Shown: piece after piece, positions 1-5,656 of the stretch
How the letters are laid out: every line of letters begins with the position of its first letter
Position numbering within the stretch: position 1 is the stretch's first letter
From: Paracoccaceae bacterium
GTDB lineage: Bacteria; Pseudomonadota; Alphaproteobacteria; Rhodobacterales; Rhodobacteraceae
Direction of reading: 5' to 3'
Length of the DNA: 37,630 nucleotides
NCBI GenBank assembly: GCA_027492585.1
Contig: JAPUEK010000094.1
Location: 1 to 37,630 of the forward strand
The notes under the pieces: model-generated
The model's database searches: none
Told to the model about the DNA's origin: nothing
The model's input: only the letters and a program-made list of their open reading frames with translations
Translations under genes and position numbers: made by a program

Positions 1-5
1 CAAAT

Positions 6-423
6 TCAACCGCCGGCTCTGGTCTCAGTTGGATGAACATCGGGGGGAACAGCAGGCCCTTTAAGCTTTCGTGCCATCATGCTGCGCCATACGTTGGGCT
101 GGCCGTCGTGGTCCGATATTCCCCCATCGCGCAGCCGGGTGAAGGTTTCTTCGTGGAGATGCGAGCGCCAAAGTCCTGCTGCAACGAGTGCGCCAATCAT
201 GCCGATGATCGGAGATAGCAACCTTGCTCCATATTCGGGGCCGGGAGGAAGCGACACGAATGCAACTAACGTGACGAGCTTGGCCATGAAGGCAAAGACA
301 AACGTAAGGAAGATCAGGTCGAATGAGCGGCGTTCCGCCCGACGTAGGCGAGGCGATATGAGAGATAGCCTGATGCAAGGAGGGCGAGCGTTTCATAGGG
401 TAGCTCAAGCAAATGTTGAATGA
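6..423 (-). pseudogene. Broken membrane-protein gene at the left flank
   Basis: A leftward gene of unknown function carrying hydrophobic segments. The downstream piece is open from about 323 to its stop at 6-8 and includes a long hydrophobic stretch followed by a soluble tail with a DHDGQPNVW motif. The preceding piece, readable from about 423 in a different frame, encodes a coherent N-terminal membrane segment (LLELPYETLALLASGY) but ends at a TGA at 314-316 just where the other frame becomes sensible. The two pieces read as one protein if a few bases are restored at the join. No ATG, GTG or TTG precedes the N-terminal piece, except a TTG inside it, so its true 5' end seems to be missing. This fits a host gene cut near its start by the phage insertion, but it could also be an old remnant. 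The family is not named here; the frame break could be a real mutation or a sequence error. Confidence 0.5.
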
Positions 424-438
424 CACGAATATCTGCAG

Positions 439-478
439 GAAACCGGAAGACGGCGGGGGAAGCCGGAAGACGGCGGAT
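439..478. repeat. Two tandem 20-bp repeats, candidate transposase-binding site at the phage left end
   Basis: Two head-to-tail 20-bp units (439-458 and 459-478) are identical at 17 positions and share a CCGGAAGACGGCGG core. They lie in the gene-free stretch between the broken flanking gene and the lysogeny operon, where Mu-like phages carry the left end bound by MuA. Both begin GAARCCG, a heptamer that recurs at 556 and 579. That they are transposase sites is inference; the right end, which would allow a comparison, is outside the window. Confidence 0.4.
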
Positions 479-551
479 GGGCCAATGAAATCAAGGGTTT
501 CAGACGGTCAGGCGCCCGGATAGCCACGGTTCGCCCATGTCATGCAGTAAC

Positions 552-587
552 CGTTGAAACCGCCATTTATGCGTCGTTGAAGCCGTC
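552..587. repeat. Second pair of short direct repeats in the left-end region
   Basis: CGTTGAAACCGCC at 552-564 and CGTTGAAGCCGTC at 575-587 match at 11 of 13 positions and are spaced 23 bp apart. Each contains the GAARCCG heptamer also seen at 439 and 459. The spacing of about two helical turns would suit protein binding on one face of the DNA. The rest of 424-817 holds no convincing gene. Confidence 0.35.
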
Positions 588-688
588 GTTGGCAGTCGCC
601 TGAAGGTGACGGAGCATCTCGGAAAAGCAAGTAAAAACCAATGGGTTGCGCCAATCCGAGGGGGATCATGCCCCAGGCGGGAAGTTTT

Positions 689-721
689 GGAACTGGGAAC
701 TGAGGCGCCCAGTTCCTTTTT
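689..721 (+). terminator. Hairpin with T-tract
   Basis: GGAACTGGG (689-697) pairs perfectly with CCCAGTTCC (708-716) around a 10-nt loop and is followed by five T residues (717-721). This has the form of a rho-independent terminator for rightward transcription, which would stop transcripts entering the phage from the left. The same motif recurs at 725-735 (inverted) and 794-804 (direct), so alternative pairings exist and protein binding is also possible. Confidence 0.5.
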
Positions 722-793
722 CACTTCCCAGTTCCGCGTAACCTATTGATGTAGCGGTATATAGCGACAGATTTCGTGGTATGGGCGGCTTGT

Positions 794-804
794 GGAACTG
801 GGAA
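794..804. repeat. Fourth copy of the GGAACTGGGAA motif
   Basis: The 11-mer GGAACTGGGAA at 794-804 is identical to 689-699 and is the exact reverse complement of 725-735; 708-716 carries nine bases of the inverted form. It lies 14 bases beyond the methyltransferase stop, so in the leftward transcript the copies could pair in mutually exclusive ways. Function unknown. Confidence 0.45.
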
Positions 805-817
805 GCGATTTTCTGAC

Positions 818-1669
818 CTAGGCCTTGAAATTGCGGATCAGCAGCTCGGCGCGGTTGCCGCGGGCGCTCGCCTGGCGAGCGATTGTGTAGGTCGTTGTGA
901 CCGGCTCGATCACGGCCCAGTCGAACAGCACCCGGACCTCTGGCACGTCGTTGATCGACAGGAGGAATCGCCCCTGGATGCCGCGCAACTGAGCCGCAAG
1001 CTTGTCGAACTCGGCCCGGGAGAACAGCTCCTTCCCATAGTCGCCTTCGCAGCCCCAATAGGGCGGGTCCAGATAGAAGAGCGTCGCCTCGCTGTCATAG
1101 CGGCAGACCAGCTCCGACCAGTCGAGGCACTCGACGATGACACCGGCGAGGCGGCTGTGCAGCGCCTCGAGCATGGGTTCCAACGTCGAGAGGTTGAACT
1201 GCCCGGGCCGATCCCGGGAGATGCCGAAATTGCGGCCCGACACCTTGCCCCCGAAAGCGCATCTTTGCAGGTACAGGAACCGACCCGCCCGCTCGAGATC
1301 AGTCAGCGTCTCGGGATCGGTGGCGACCAGGCGTTCGAATTCCGCCCGGGTGGTTATCTGGAAGCGCAGCGTGTCCAGAAACTGGACGTAGTGCCGCTGG
1401 AGGATGCGAAACAGGGTTGCGACATCGCGGGCGCGATCGTTGATCACCTCGGCCCGCGGGCGGGCGGCGCGGCGCAGGAAAACCCCGCCCATTCCGACGA
1501 AAGGCTCGGCATAGGTGCCGCAAGGCGTCTGGTCGAGGATCGCGCAGATCCTTTTGGCGAGGTTCCGCTTGCCGCCCATCCAGGGCGCGACAGGGGAGAT
1601 GGGGGCAACAGGGGTTGGGACGGCGTCCAAGATCATGCTCCGCGGCTGAGTGAGACTGGAACATACCAT
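818..1669 (-). CDS. DNA N6-adenine methyltransferase, D12/Dam class
   Basis: Transfers a methyl group from S-adenosylmethionine to adenine N6 in DNA. The 283-residue protein has the class layout: PWMGGKR near residues 29-35 (motif X), AEPFVGMGG at 54-62 (motif I, SAM binding) and catalytic DPPY at 201-204 (motif IV). Length is normal for Dam-type enzymes, whose usual target is GATC; the target here cannot be read from sequence. An alternative start at 1636 (MILDAVP) would still keep all motifs. It lies downstream of the repressor and lipoprotein on the same strand, so it may be expressed from the prophage and protect phage and host DNA from restriction, or alter host gene expression. In Mu the DNA-modification gene (mom) is at the opposite end and unrelated. 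Confidence 0.9.
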   Translation of the reverse strand: MVCSSLTQPRSMILDAVPTPVAPISPVAPWMGGKRNLAKRICAILDQTPCGTYAEPFVGMGGVFLRRAARPRAEVINDRARDVATLFRILQRHYVQFLDTLRFQITTRAEFERLVATDPETLTDLERAGRFLYLQRCAFGGKVSGRNFGISRDRPGQFNLSTLEPMLEALHSRLAGVIVECLDWSELVCRYDSEATLFYLDPPYWGCEGDYGKELFSRAEFDKLAAQLRGIQGRFLLSINDVPEVRVLFDWAVIEPVTTTYTIARQASARGNRAELLIRNFKA

Positions 1670-1793
1670 GAACTAAAGGCGGCATCATGTATGATCTTGA
1701 AGCATGAAGATCACCGCTGAAGTCCCGCGGTCAGATGAGGCTACTCGTGAGCCCAAATCTTACTTGGGTCTCCGATCTACTCCGCAGAAATGT

Positions 1794-2156
1794 TCAAAGC
1801 GCTACGCCTCTGTTGCGGCACACTATAACAGTCTCGAAGGCATTGGATTGGTTCGCAATATCCGCCAGAATGAAGCTGCCATCAGAGGCCAAAATCCCCA
1901 TAAATGGAAGTTCACCGGTGTAGGCGCCGAAAGAGTTCTTACCGTTCACCATTCCGCAGACTGTAACGGCGCCTTGGGGATTATCAGCCGCAGCGATCCG
2001 GCCAAAGTGAGCGCTCCAAGGGTCTTTCATGGCGCCTTTTACAACGGACTTCACAGAAGCCAGCTGCTTGGAACTCAGTTGGTACGGCGTGCTAGGAACC
2101 GGGGCCGGCACGCAAGCGGAAAGTGCCAGAACTATCGAGAGCTTCCAAATTTTCAT
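1794..2156 (-). CDS. Small lipoprotein, candidate lysogenic-conversion gene
   Basis: A 120-residue protein with a short positively charged start, a hydrophobic stretch and a lipobox LSAC, placing the lipidated cysteine at residue 15. The mature part has the pattern VKGAMKDPWSAHFG followed by VTVCGMVNGKNSFG, a type of small envelope protein found in many proteobacteria without known function. It starts 8 bases after the repressor stop, so it is almost certainly co-transcribed with the repressor and expressed in the lysogen. An exported lipoprotein made by a prophage suggests surface alteration or superinfection exclusion, but this is inference from position only. A weak AGG lies 6 bases before the ATG. 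Confidence 0.75.
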   Translation of the reverse strand: MKIWKLSIVLALSACVPAPVPSTPYQLSSKQLASVKSVVKGAMKDPWSAHFGRIAAADNPQGAVTVCGMVNGKNSFGAYTGELPFMGILASDGSFILADIANQSNAFETVIVCRNRGVAL

Positions 2157-2163
2157 TTCAAAC

Positions 2164-2856
2164 CTATTCCCTGTTCGTATGCCCCCACCACATTACCTTG
2201 CCGATGATCGTCACCGAGGGAATGGGGCGAAACTCCGGGGCGAAAGCTGGGTTGTCTGAGAGTAGTACCAGTGTCCCAGCTGGCGCCAGTTCGATGCGTT
2301 TGACCCGTGCGGCTCCGTCATCAAGAATGGCGTAGATTGATGCGGGTCGCATGTCTTTGGGGCCGCGCAACTGCGATGGCGGCTCTCTTTTGCTTCGATC
2401 AATCAAAAGCATATCACCATCATGTATGGTCGGCGCCATACTTTCTCCTGCGGCACGAGCGAGGACGGCGGAAGGGGCAGATACGCCGATACGTTTGAGC
2501 CAAGAACGCCGAAAGGCAAGCTGTCCAATCATGACCTCAGTGTGGTTTTCTCGACCGCTGCCCGCTGCCAGATCAGCCTCATGAACCGGAACTTGCGCAA
2601 AATCGGCGCCGTCCAGAACAATCTGTTGAACTGTGCCAGCCTCCCTCGGTGGTCCGAAGTAGCACTCTAAGTCAAGAACATCCGCAAGCCTTTGGAGGGC
2701 GTGAAAGTTCGTGCGTCTGTCTTCGGGCGACGTCGCACGCGATGATCGCAGGTTCTTGATGAGCGCATAGTTCCCAACCGCCAACTTGGAGGCCGCGGCA
2801 TCAGACAGGCCCTTCCGGGCCAGCGCCTCATCTATTGCTGCAAGTATTTCGTCCAT
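2164..2856 (-). CDS. Phage repressor, HTH plus S24 (LexA/CI-type) peptidase
   Basis: Maintains lysogeny by binding operators between the divergent promoters. The 230-residue protein has an N-terminal helical DNA-binding region (about residues 1-65) and a C-terminal S24 peptidase fold: nucleophile Ser139 in GESMAPTI and general base Lys186 in RVKRIE. The likely autocleavage bond is Ala98-Gly99 in LAAGSG, 40 residues before the serine, comparable to LexA and lambda CI. This implies RecA-stimulated, SOS-type induction, unlike the Mu c repressor, which lacks this peptidase. No Shine-Dalgarno sequence precedes the ATG, and a plausible -10 ends 7 bases upstream, so the transcript may be leaderless. 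The lipoprotein and methyltransferase genes follow on the same strand. Confidence 0.92.
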   Translation of the reverse strand: MDEILAAIDEALARKGLSDAAASKLAVGNYALIKNLRSSRATSPEDRRTNFHALQRLADVLDLECYFGPPREAGTVQQIVLDGADFAQVPVHEADLAAGSGRENHTEVMIGQLAFRRSWLKRIGVSAPSAVLARAAGESMAPTIHDGDMLLIDRSKREPPSQLRGPKDMRPASIYAILDDGAARVKRIELAPAGTLVLLSDNPAFAPEFRPIPSVTIIGKVMWWGHTNRE

Positions 2857-2863
2857 CGCCCGG

Positions 2864-2892
2864 ACGTTAGCCGATTCGGGCTAATTCAGCAA
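2864..2892 (-). promoter_or_regulatory. Candidate repressor promoter
   Basis: Reading leftward, TTGCTG (2892-2887) and TAACGT (2869-2864) are separated by 17 bp; the -10 ends 7 bases before the repressor ATG, so transcription would start at or next to the start codon. The boxes match the sigma-70 consensus only moderately. The first operator dyad (2867-2884) covers the spacer and part of the -10, which would permit autoregulation. Confidence 0.4.
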
Positions 2893-2937
2893 TGACTAGC
2901 CGATAGGGGCTTGAGAAGTATGGCCCCTACAGGCTAT
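2867..2937. promoter_or_regulatory. Three operator-like dyads in the lysis-lysogeny switch
   Basis: Three 18-bp sites share the form AGCC-N6-GGCT: 2867-2884 (perfect TTAGCC-N6-GGCTAA), 2896-2913 (CTAGCC-N6-GGCTTG) and 2920-2937 (ATGGCC-N6-GGCTAT). Their centres are 29 and 24 bp apart. They lie exactly between the divergent repressor and first early gene and overlap both promoters, as O1-O3 do in Mu. Binding by the 230-residue repressor and/or the small early protein at 2947 is inferred. In Mu the operator region also acts as the transposition enhancer; whether this holds here is unknown. Confidence 0.65.
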
Positions 2938-2940
2938 ACT
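2911..2940 (+). promoter_or_regulatory. Early rightward promoter, apparently leaderless
   Basis: TTGAGA (2911-2916) and TATACT (2935-2940) each match the sigma-70 consensus at five of six positions, with an 18-bp spacer. The -10 ends only 6 bases before the ATG at 2947, so the RNA should begin at about the start codon and lack a ribosome-binding site. The second and third operator dyads overlap the -35 and the spacer/-10, so repression would be direct. Confidence 0.65.
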
Positions 2941-2946
2941 TGCGGC

Positions 2947-3198
2947 ATGGAACAGAAGCACGCCCTCCTTGCTCTCGCCGAAAGTCTGGCTGCCCATCAG
3001 GGCGTCACGCACTTTGCGATTTCGATGCGCGCCCTTGGCAAGGGCGACTTCTTCAAAAAACTGGGACAGCCCGGCGCGGGCTGCCACATCAGAACCGCCG
3101 AGCGCCTAATGGCGTGGTTCTCGGATCACTGGCCCACCGACCTTGAATGGCCTTCCGACATCCCCCGTCCCCCGAAATCGAAAAAGGAGGCCGCATGA
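2947..3198 (+). CDS. First early gene, small putative DNA-binding regulator (Ner/Cro position)
   Basis: An 83-residue protein beginning MEQKHALLALAESL. The middle (HFAISMRALGKGDFFKKL and RTAERLMAWFSDHWP) looks like a compact helix-turn-helix domain of the type common in small Rhodobacterales phage regulators; the C-terminus is proline- and lysine-rich and ends KKEAA. It occupies the place of Mu ner, immediately downstream of the early promoter and opposite the repressor, so a Cro/Ner-like role in turning down the switch is likely. The reading frame is open upstream to a TTG at 2911, but that start would sit inside the promoter, so the ATG at 2947 is preferred. Its stop overlaps the next start. 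Confidence 0.7.
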   Translation: MEQKHALLALAESLAAHQGVTHFAISMRALGKGDFFKKLGQPGAGCHIRTAERLMAWFSDHWPTDLEWPSDIPRPPKSKKEAA

Positions 3199-3206
3199 TG
3201 CGCGCC
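3181..3206 (+). repeat. 26-bp direct repeat at a gene junction, copy 1
   Basis: Positions 3181-3206 and 3357-3382 are identical over 26 bases. Each copy contains an A-tract, the AGGAGG ribosome-binding site, the overlapping stop/start ATGATG and the first codons of the next gene. The gene in between is therefore framed by identical joints. Confidence 0.85.
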
Positions 3207-3374
3207 AAGAGCTACGACGCCTTCATGGCCACCCTGCGGGCCTACCATTGCCGCCCGATGCGGCCGCCGTTTGCCGAGAGCTATCGCTACGCCTGGCGCG
3301 AGGCTCACCTTCGGGGCTGGGATTGCCCCTCCGCCAGCACCGCGTCCCGCCTCCTGAAAAAGGAGGCCGCATGA
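3195..3374 (+). CDS. Small early protein of unknown function
   Basis: A 59-residue basic, aromatic-rich protein starting MMRAKSYDAFMATLRAY and ending LLKKEAA. The ATG overlaps the previous stop (ATGA) and follows a strong AAGGAGG. I do not recognise the family. Its end and the start of the next frame are a copy of the preceding gene junction: a 26-bp sequence covering the ribosome-binding site, stop and start is exactly repeated. It is transcribed from the early promoter. Confidence 0.6.
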   Translation: MMRAKSYDAFMATLRAYHCRPMRPPFAESYRYAWREAHLRGWDCPSASTASRLLKKEAA

Positions 3375-3382
3375 TGCGCGCC
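3357..3382 (+). repeat. 26-bp direct repeat at a gene junction, copy 2
   Basis: Second copy of the 26-bp repeat at 3181-3206. It gives the upstream proteins the same KKEAA end and the downstream reading frames the same MMRA beginning, and provides a site for recombination that would delete or duplicate the 59-residue gene between the copies. Confidence 0.85.
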
Positions 3383-3868
3383 CTGTATCGCCTGCGCCGC
3401 AGCGTGGCGCTGTTCCTCTGCCCGGAAATGGGTGTTCAAGCAGCACCTCAAGGTGACGACAAAGTGGGGTTCTTCGATCTCGACGTGGTTCGCCGTCAGA
3501 TAAAACTCAGCAAAAAATCCAGCCGGATCGGCTCACGGCAGGCGTTGGGCTGGCGGAGTGTGCCGCGGGTTTGCCTGCCGGGCTGGCTCATTCATCGAGC
3601 AGTCGCAGTGTCAGCAGGTCCTCTGTATCGGGGTGGTCCAGCCATCGTTCAGCGACTGGAGCGGCATGTTGAACGGCTTGACGATAGCCCAAGCCGGGGA
3701 CGTCTTGCAGGACTGACGCGATTTGCAGCGCTCTGGCTGATGCGATCGCCCAATGACGGGCCGCAAGCCACTCTCGGACAAATGTCCCTCGATCCGTCTT
3801 CGCCGCCCATGCCCGATCTTTTGCCGGTGTCTGGGCAAGAATCGTCTCGGTCCGGGGAGAGAGAGTAA
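3371..3868 (+). CDS. Doubtful reading frame after the second junction repeat
   Basis: A frame beginning MMRALYRLRRSVALFLCPEMG has an excellent ribosome-binding site and overlaps the previous stop, so translation probably starts here. The first 25 residues look like a small amphipathic or membrane-associated peptide. Beyond that the frame carries no recognisable pattern and from 3588 overlaps a better gene on the opposite strand, so the 165-residue extent is probably not all real. A likely history is that an original short early gene lost its end when the leftward gene was inserted. No function is proposed. Confidence 0.25.
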   Translation: MMRALYRLRRSVALFLCPEMGVQAAPQGDDKVGFFDLDVVRRQIKLSKKSSRIGSRQALGWRSVPRVCLPGWLIHRAVAVSAGPLYRGGPAIVQRLERHVERLDDSPSRGRLAGLTRFAALWLMRSPNDGPQATLGQMSLDPSSPPMPDLLPVSGQESSRSGERE

Positions 3869-3998
3869 CGATGGCCGTCGCCAAGTCCCTGTCCATGTTG
3901 ATGCGGAGCCACTCGCGCAGGATGTCGATCTGCTCTTCGGAGAAGAGGTCCAGGATCTCATCGGCCCTGCCGGCGGCCTCCAATGCATATCTGTGCAT
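3588..3998 (-). CDS. Leftward gene of unknown function inside the early block
   Basis: A 136-residue protein (MHRYALEAAGRADEILDLFS) with regular helical composition, GC-rich third positions and a good GGAGGG ribosome-binding site about 5 bases before the ATG, making it the real gene here rather than the rightward frame. An upstream ATG at 4088 is possible but would overlap the next rightward gene. Helices include QIDILREWLRINMDRDLATA and FVREWLAARHWAIASARALQ. I recognise no family. Opposed orientation within an otherwise rightward operon, and expression independent of the early promoter, suggest an accessory gene expressed in the lysogen. Confidence 0.55.
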   Translation of the reverse strand: MHRYALEAAGRADEILDLFSEEQIDILREWLRINMDRDLATAIVTLSPRTETILAQTPAKDRAWAAKTDRGTFVREWLAARHWAIASARALQIASVLQDVPGLGYRQAVQHAAPVAERWLDHPDTEDLLTLRLLDE

Positions 3999-4030
3999 CC
4001 CATCCCTCCATCCGGTTGTTGGCGCTTCCG

Positions 4031-4234
4031 ATGGTAGGGGCCACCCCGGCCAGACCCAAGCGGAAAACGCGGCGGGTCGGGGTGGCACAGATCCGCATGT
4101 CCTGGCCGCTCCCCCGGCGGCATGCGGTCCGCCGCATCGAAGACTGTTGGATCGGGGATTTCATCGGCGCGGCAAGCCTGTTCGCGCTGTGCTGGATGCT
4201 CTTGCTGCTCGGCTTTGCGGGGGGGATCGGCTGA
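4031..4234 (+). CDS. Small single-pass membrane protein
   Basis: A 67-residue protein: a basic N-terminal half (ARPKRKTRR, LPRRHAVRRIED) and a C-terminal hydrophobic helix FIGAASLFALCWMLLLLGFA. The positive side should face the cytoplasm. An internal ATG at 4097 gives a 45-residue form with the same helix; neither start has a clear ribosome-binding site. The stop overlaps the next start. Comparable small membrane proteins are common in the early blocks of alphaproteobacterial Mu-like phages, but the function is unknown. Confidence 0.5.
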   Translation: MVGATPARPKRKTRRVGVAQIRMSWPLPRRHAVRRIEDCWIGDFIGAASLFALCWMLLLLGFAGGIG

Positions 4235-4563
4235 TGTCCACGCATAAACCCAAACCCGGCAATGGCAGATATTCCGTCCTCAAGGTGGAGGGTGGCGGCT
4301 TCATTATCCGCGACCCCGAAGGCGATCTGGGTTCCAAGGTCTATGCCAAGAGGGATTGGGCAGAAGAGGTCGCCCATCGCCTGCAGCTCTCCCGTGATGC
4401 TGCCTCGAGGGCCGGTCCGCGCCGGTGCATGTGCTGCGGCCAGGAGTTCGAGTCCAGCGGCATCGGCAATCGGCTGTGCCTGCGCTGCCGTCATGGGTTC
4501 GGCGAGGCCGATCCCCAAAGCTACAGCTTCGGCTCGATGACGGGCAGGCGGCGGGCCTCCTGA
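4234..4563 (+). CDS. Zinc-ribbon protein
   Basis: A 109-residue protein with a C-terminal four-cysteine zinc-binding motif, CMCCGQEF...LCLRCRHG (C-x2-C...C-x2-C), following an N-terminal part that resembles a small beta-rich domain (GRYSVLKVEGGGFIIRDPEG). It starts on ATGA overlap with the membrane-protein gene and its stop overlaps the next start, so it belongs to the early operon. A nucleic-acid-binding or regulatory role is probable from the zinc motif; no partner can be named. Confidence 0.6.
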   Translation: MSTHKPKPGNGRYSVLKVEGGGFIIRDPEGDLGSKVYAKRDWAEEVAHRLQLSRDAASRAGPRRCMCCGQEFESSGIGNRLCLRCRHGFGEADPQSYSFGSMTGRRRAS

Positions 4564-4793
4564 TGATCCGCGCCGCCGCCCTGACCTCGCCCCGGCTGCA
4601 GCGTGTGCTGCAGCTTCTGTCGGATGGTCGCCCGCATACGACGCGGGAGATCGTCCGCAAGGCGCGGGTCATGGCGGTCAACGCCTGCATTTCCGAGCTG
4701 CGCCATCACGGCGCCGAGATCACCTGCAGCCAGCAGATCGTGGGTGATCAGCGCCGCTTTTCCTACTGCATGACAAAGGCCCCGAAGACATGA
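4563..4793 (+). CDS. Winged-helix DNA-binding protein
   Basis: A 76-residue protein that is essentially one helix-turn-helix domain: RVLQLLSDGRPHTTREIVR (helices 1-2), MAVNACISELRHHGAEITC (recognition helix) and a beta wing GDQRRFSYCM. Short proteins of this form frequently lie upstream of the transposase in alphaproteobacterial Mu-like phages. It overlaps both neighbours by 4 bases or fewer. Likely an early transcription regulator; target unknown. Confidence 0.65.
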   Translation: MIRAAALTSPRLQRVLQLLSDGRPHTTREIVRKARVMAVNACISELRHHGAEITCSQQIVGDQRRFSYCMTKAPKT

Positions 4794-5656
4794 AGTCGCC
4801 GACCCTGACCACCCAGCACCGCGTGAAGATAGCCGATATCGAGGTCGGCGCGCGCCTGCGCCCCGTTTCGGCGGCAGGGGTGGCCAGCCTGATCGCCTCG
4901 ATCACTGAAACCGGGGTGATGAAGGATGCGATCCACCTGCGGAAGCGGAAGGATGGGCGCCTGGTGCTGATCGCCGGGGCGCATCGGTTGGCCGCGGCCT
5001 TGGAACTTGGCTGGGACGAGATCGAGGCGAAGGTCTGGACGGACGTGACCGACGACTGGTCGCGGCTGATGGAGATCGACGACAACCTCGCCGGCGCCGA
5101 GATGAATGCGCTCGACACGGCGGTGTTTCTGGCGCAGCGCAAAGAGGTCTATGAGCGCCTGCATCCGGAGACGAAAGCCAAAACCGGCGCGGCACTTGTT
5201 GCCCAGCGTTGGAATACGGCGGACATTATGTCCGTCGTATCGTTTGCGGCAGCCACAGCCGAGAAATTCGGCCTAACCGACCGTCATGTACGCCGGATGA
5301 TCTCGGTCGGCGGCAACCTCCATTCCTCGGAAATCGACCTCCTCCGGAAAGCCGCGCGTCCGGTGCGGCTGGTGGATCTTCAGGCCCTGGCCAAAGTCGG
5401 CGATGCGGTCGAGCGTCAGCGCGTCGTGGAGATGTTTTCGGGCGGCGAGGCGAAGTCTGTGGCTGCCGCGCGTGGCCAATACAAGGCCGAAGAAACCGGC
5501 TTTGAGGCCCCCGTTAAAGACCCGGTCGATCAGCAGTATCTGGCCCTGAAGTCGGCATGGGTGCGCGGTAGCGCCGCTGCCCGTCGCAGGTTCCTCGACG
5601 AATTCGGGGCTGATCTTGCCGCCCTGATGCCTCGCCCGGAGGTGGCTGCGGAATGA
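4790..5656 (+). CDS. ParB-like DNA-binding protein
   Basis: A 288-residue protein with an N-terminal ParB/Srx-type domain: IEVGARLRPVSAAGVASLIASI and the ParB box-like LIAGAHRLAAALELG at residues 60-74 (the ParB GERR is GAHR here). A helix-turn-helix region follows at about 165-190 (AATAEKFGLTDRHVRRMIS). It lies directly upstream of the transposase and overlaps it by 4 bases (ATGA), so the two are translationally coupled. No ParA is present, which argues against plasmid-type partition. A role in assembling the transposition complex or choosing DNA sites is possible. Both the fold and the neighbourhood are well supported; the function is inference. Confidence 0.8.
   Translation: MKSPTLTTQHRVKIADIEVGARLRPVSAAGVASLIASITETGVMKDAIHLRKRKDGRLVLIAGAHRLAAALELGWDEIEAKVWTDVTDDWSRLMEIDDNLAGAEMNALDTAVFLAQRKEVYERLHPETKAKTGAALVAQRWNTADIMSVVSFAAATAEKFGLTDRHVRRMISVGGNLHSSEIDLLRKAARPVRLVDLQALAKVGDAVERQRVVEMFSGGEAKSVAAARGQYKAEETGFEAPVKDPVDQQYLALKSAWVRGSAAARRRFLDEFGADLAALMPRPEVAAE

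Noticed and set aside
500-724. Leftward 74-residue frame in the left gap
   Set aside because: No ribosome-binding site, no family pattern, and it covers the hairpin and repeats; composition looks like non-coding sequence.
3159-3168. ACATCCCCCG, resembling part of the late-promoter box
   Set aside because: Only a 10-base match inside a coding proline stretch, without the upstream half of the box or the TGGCA element.
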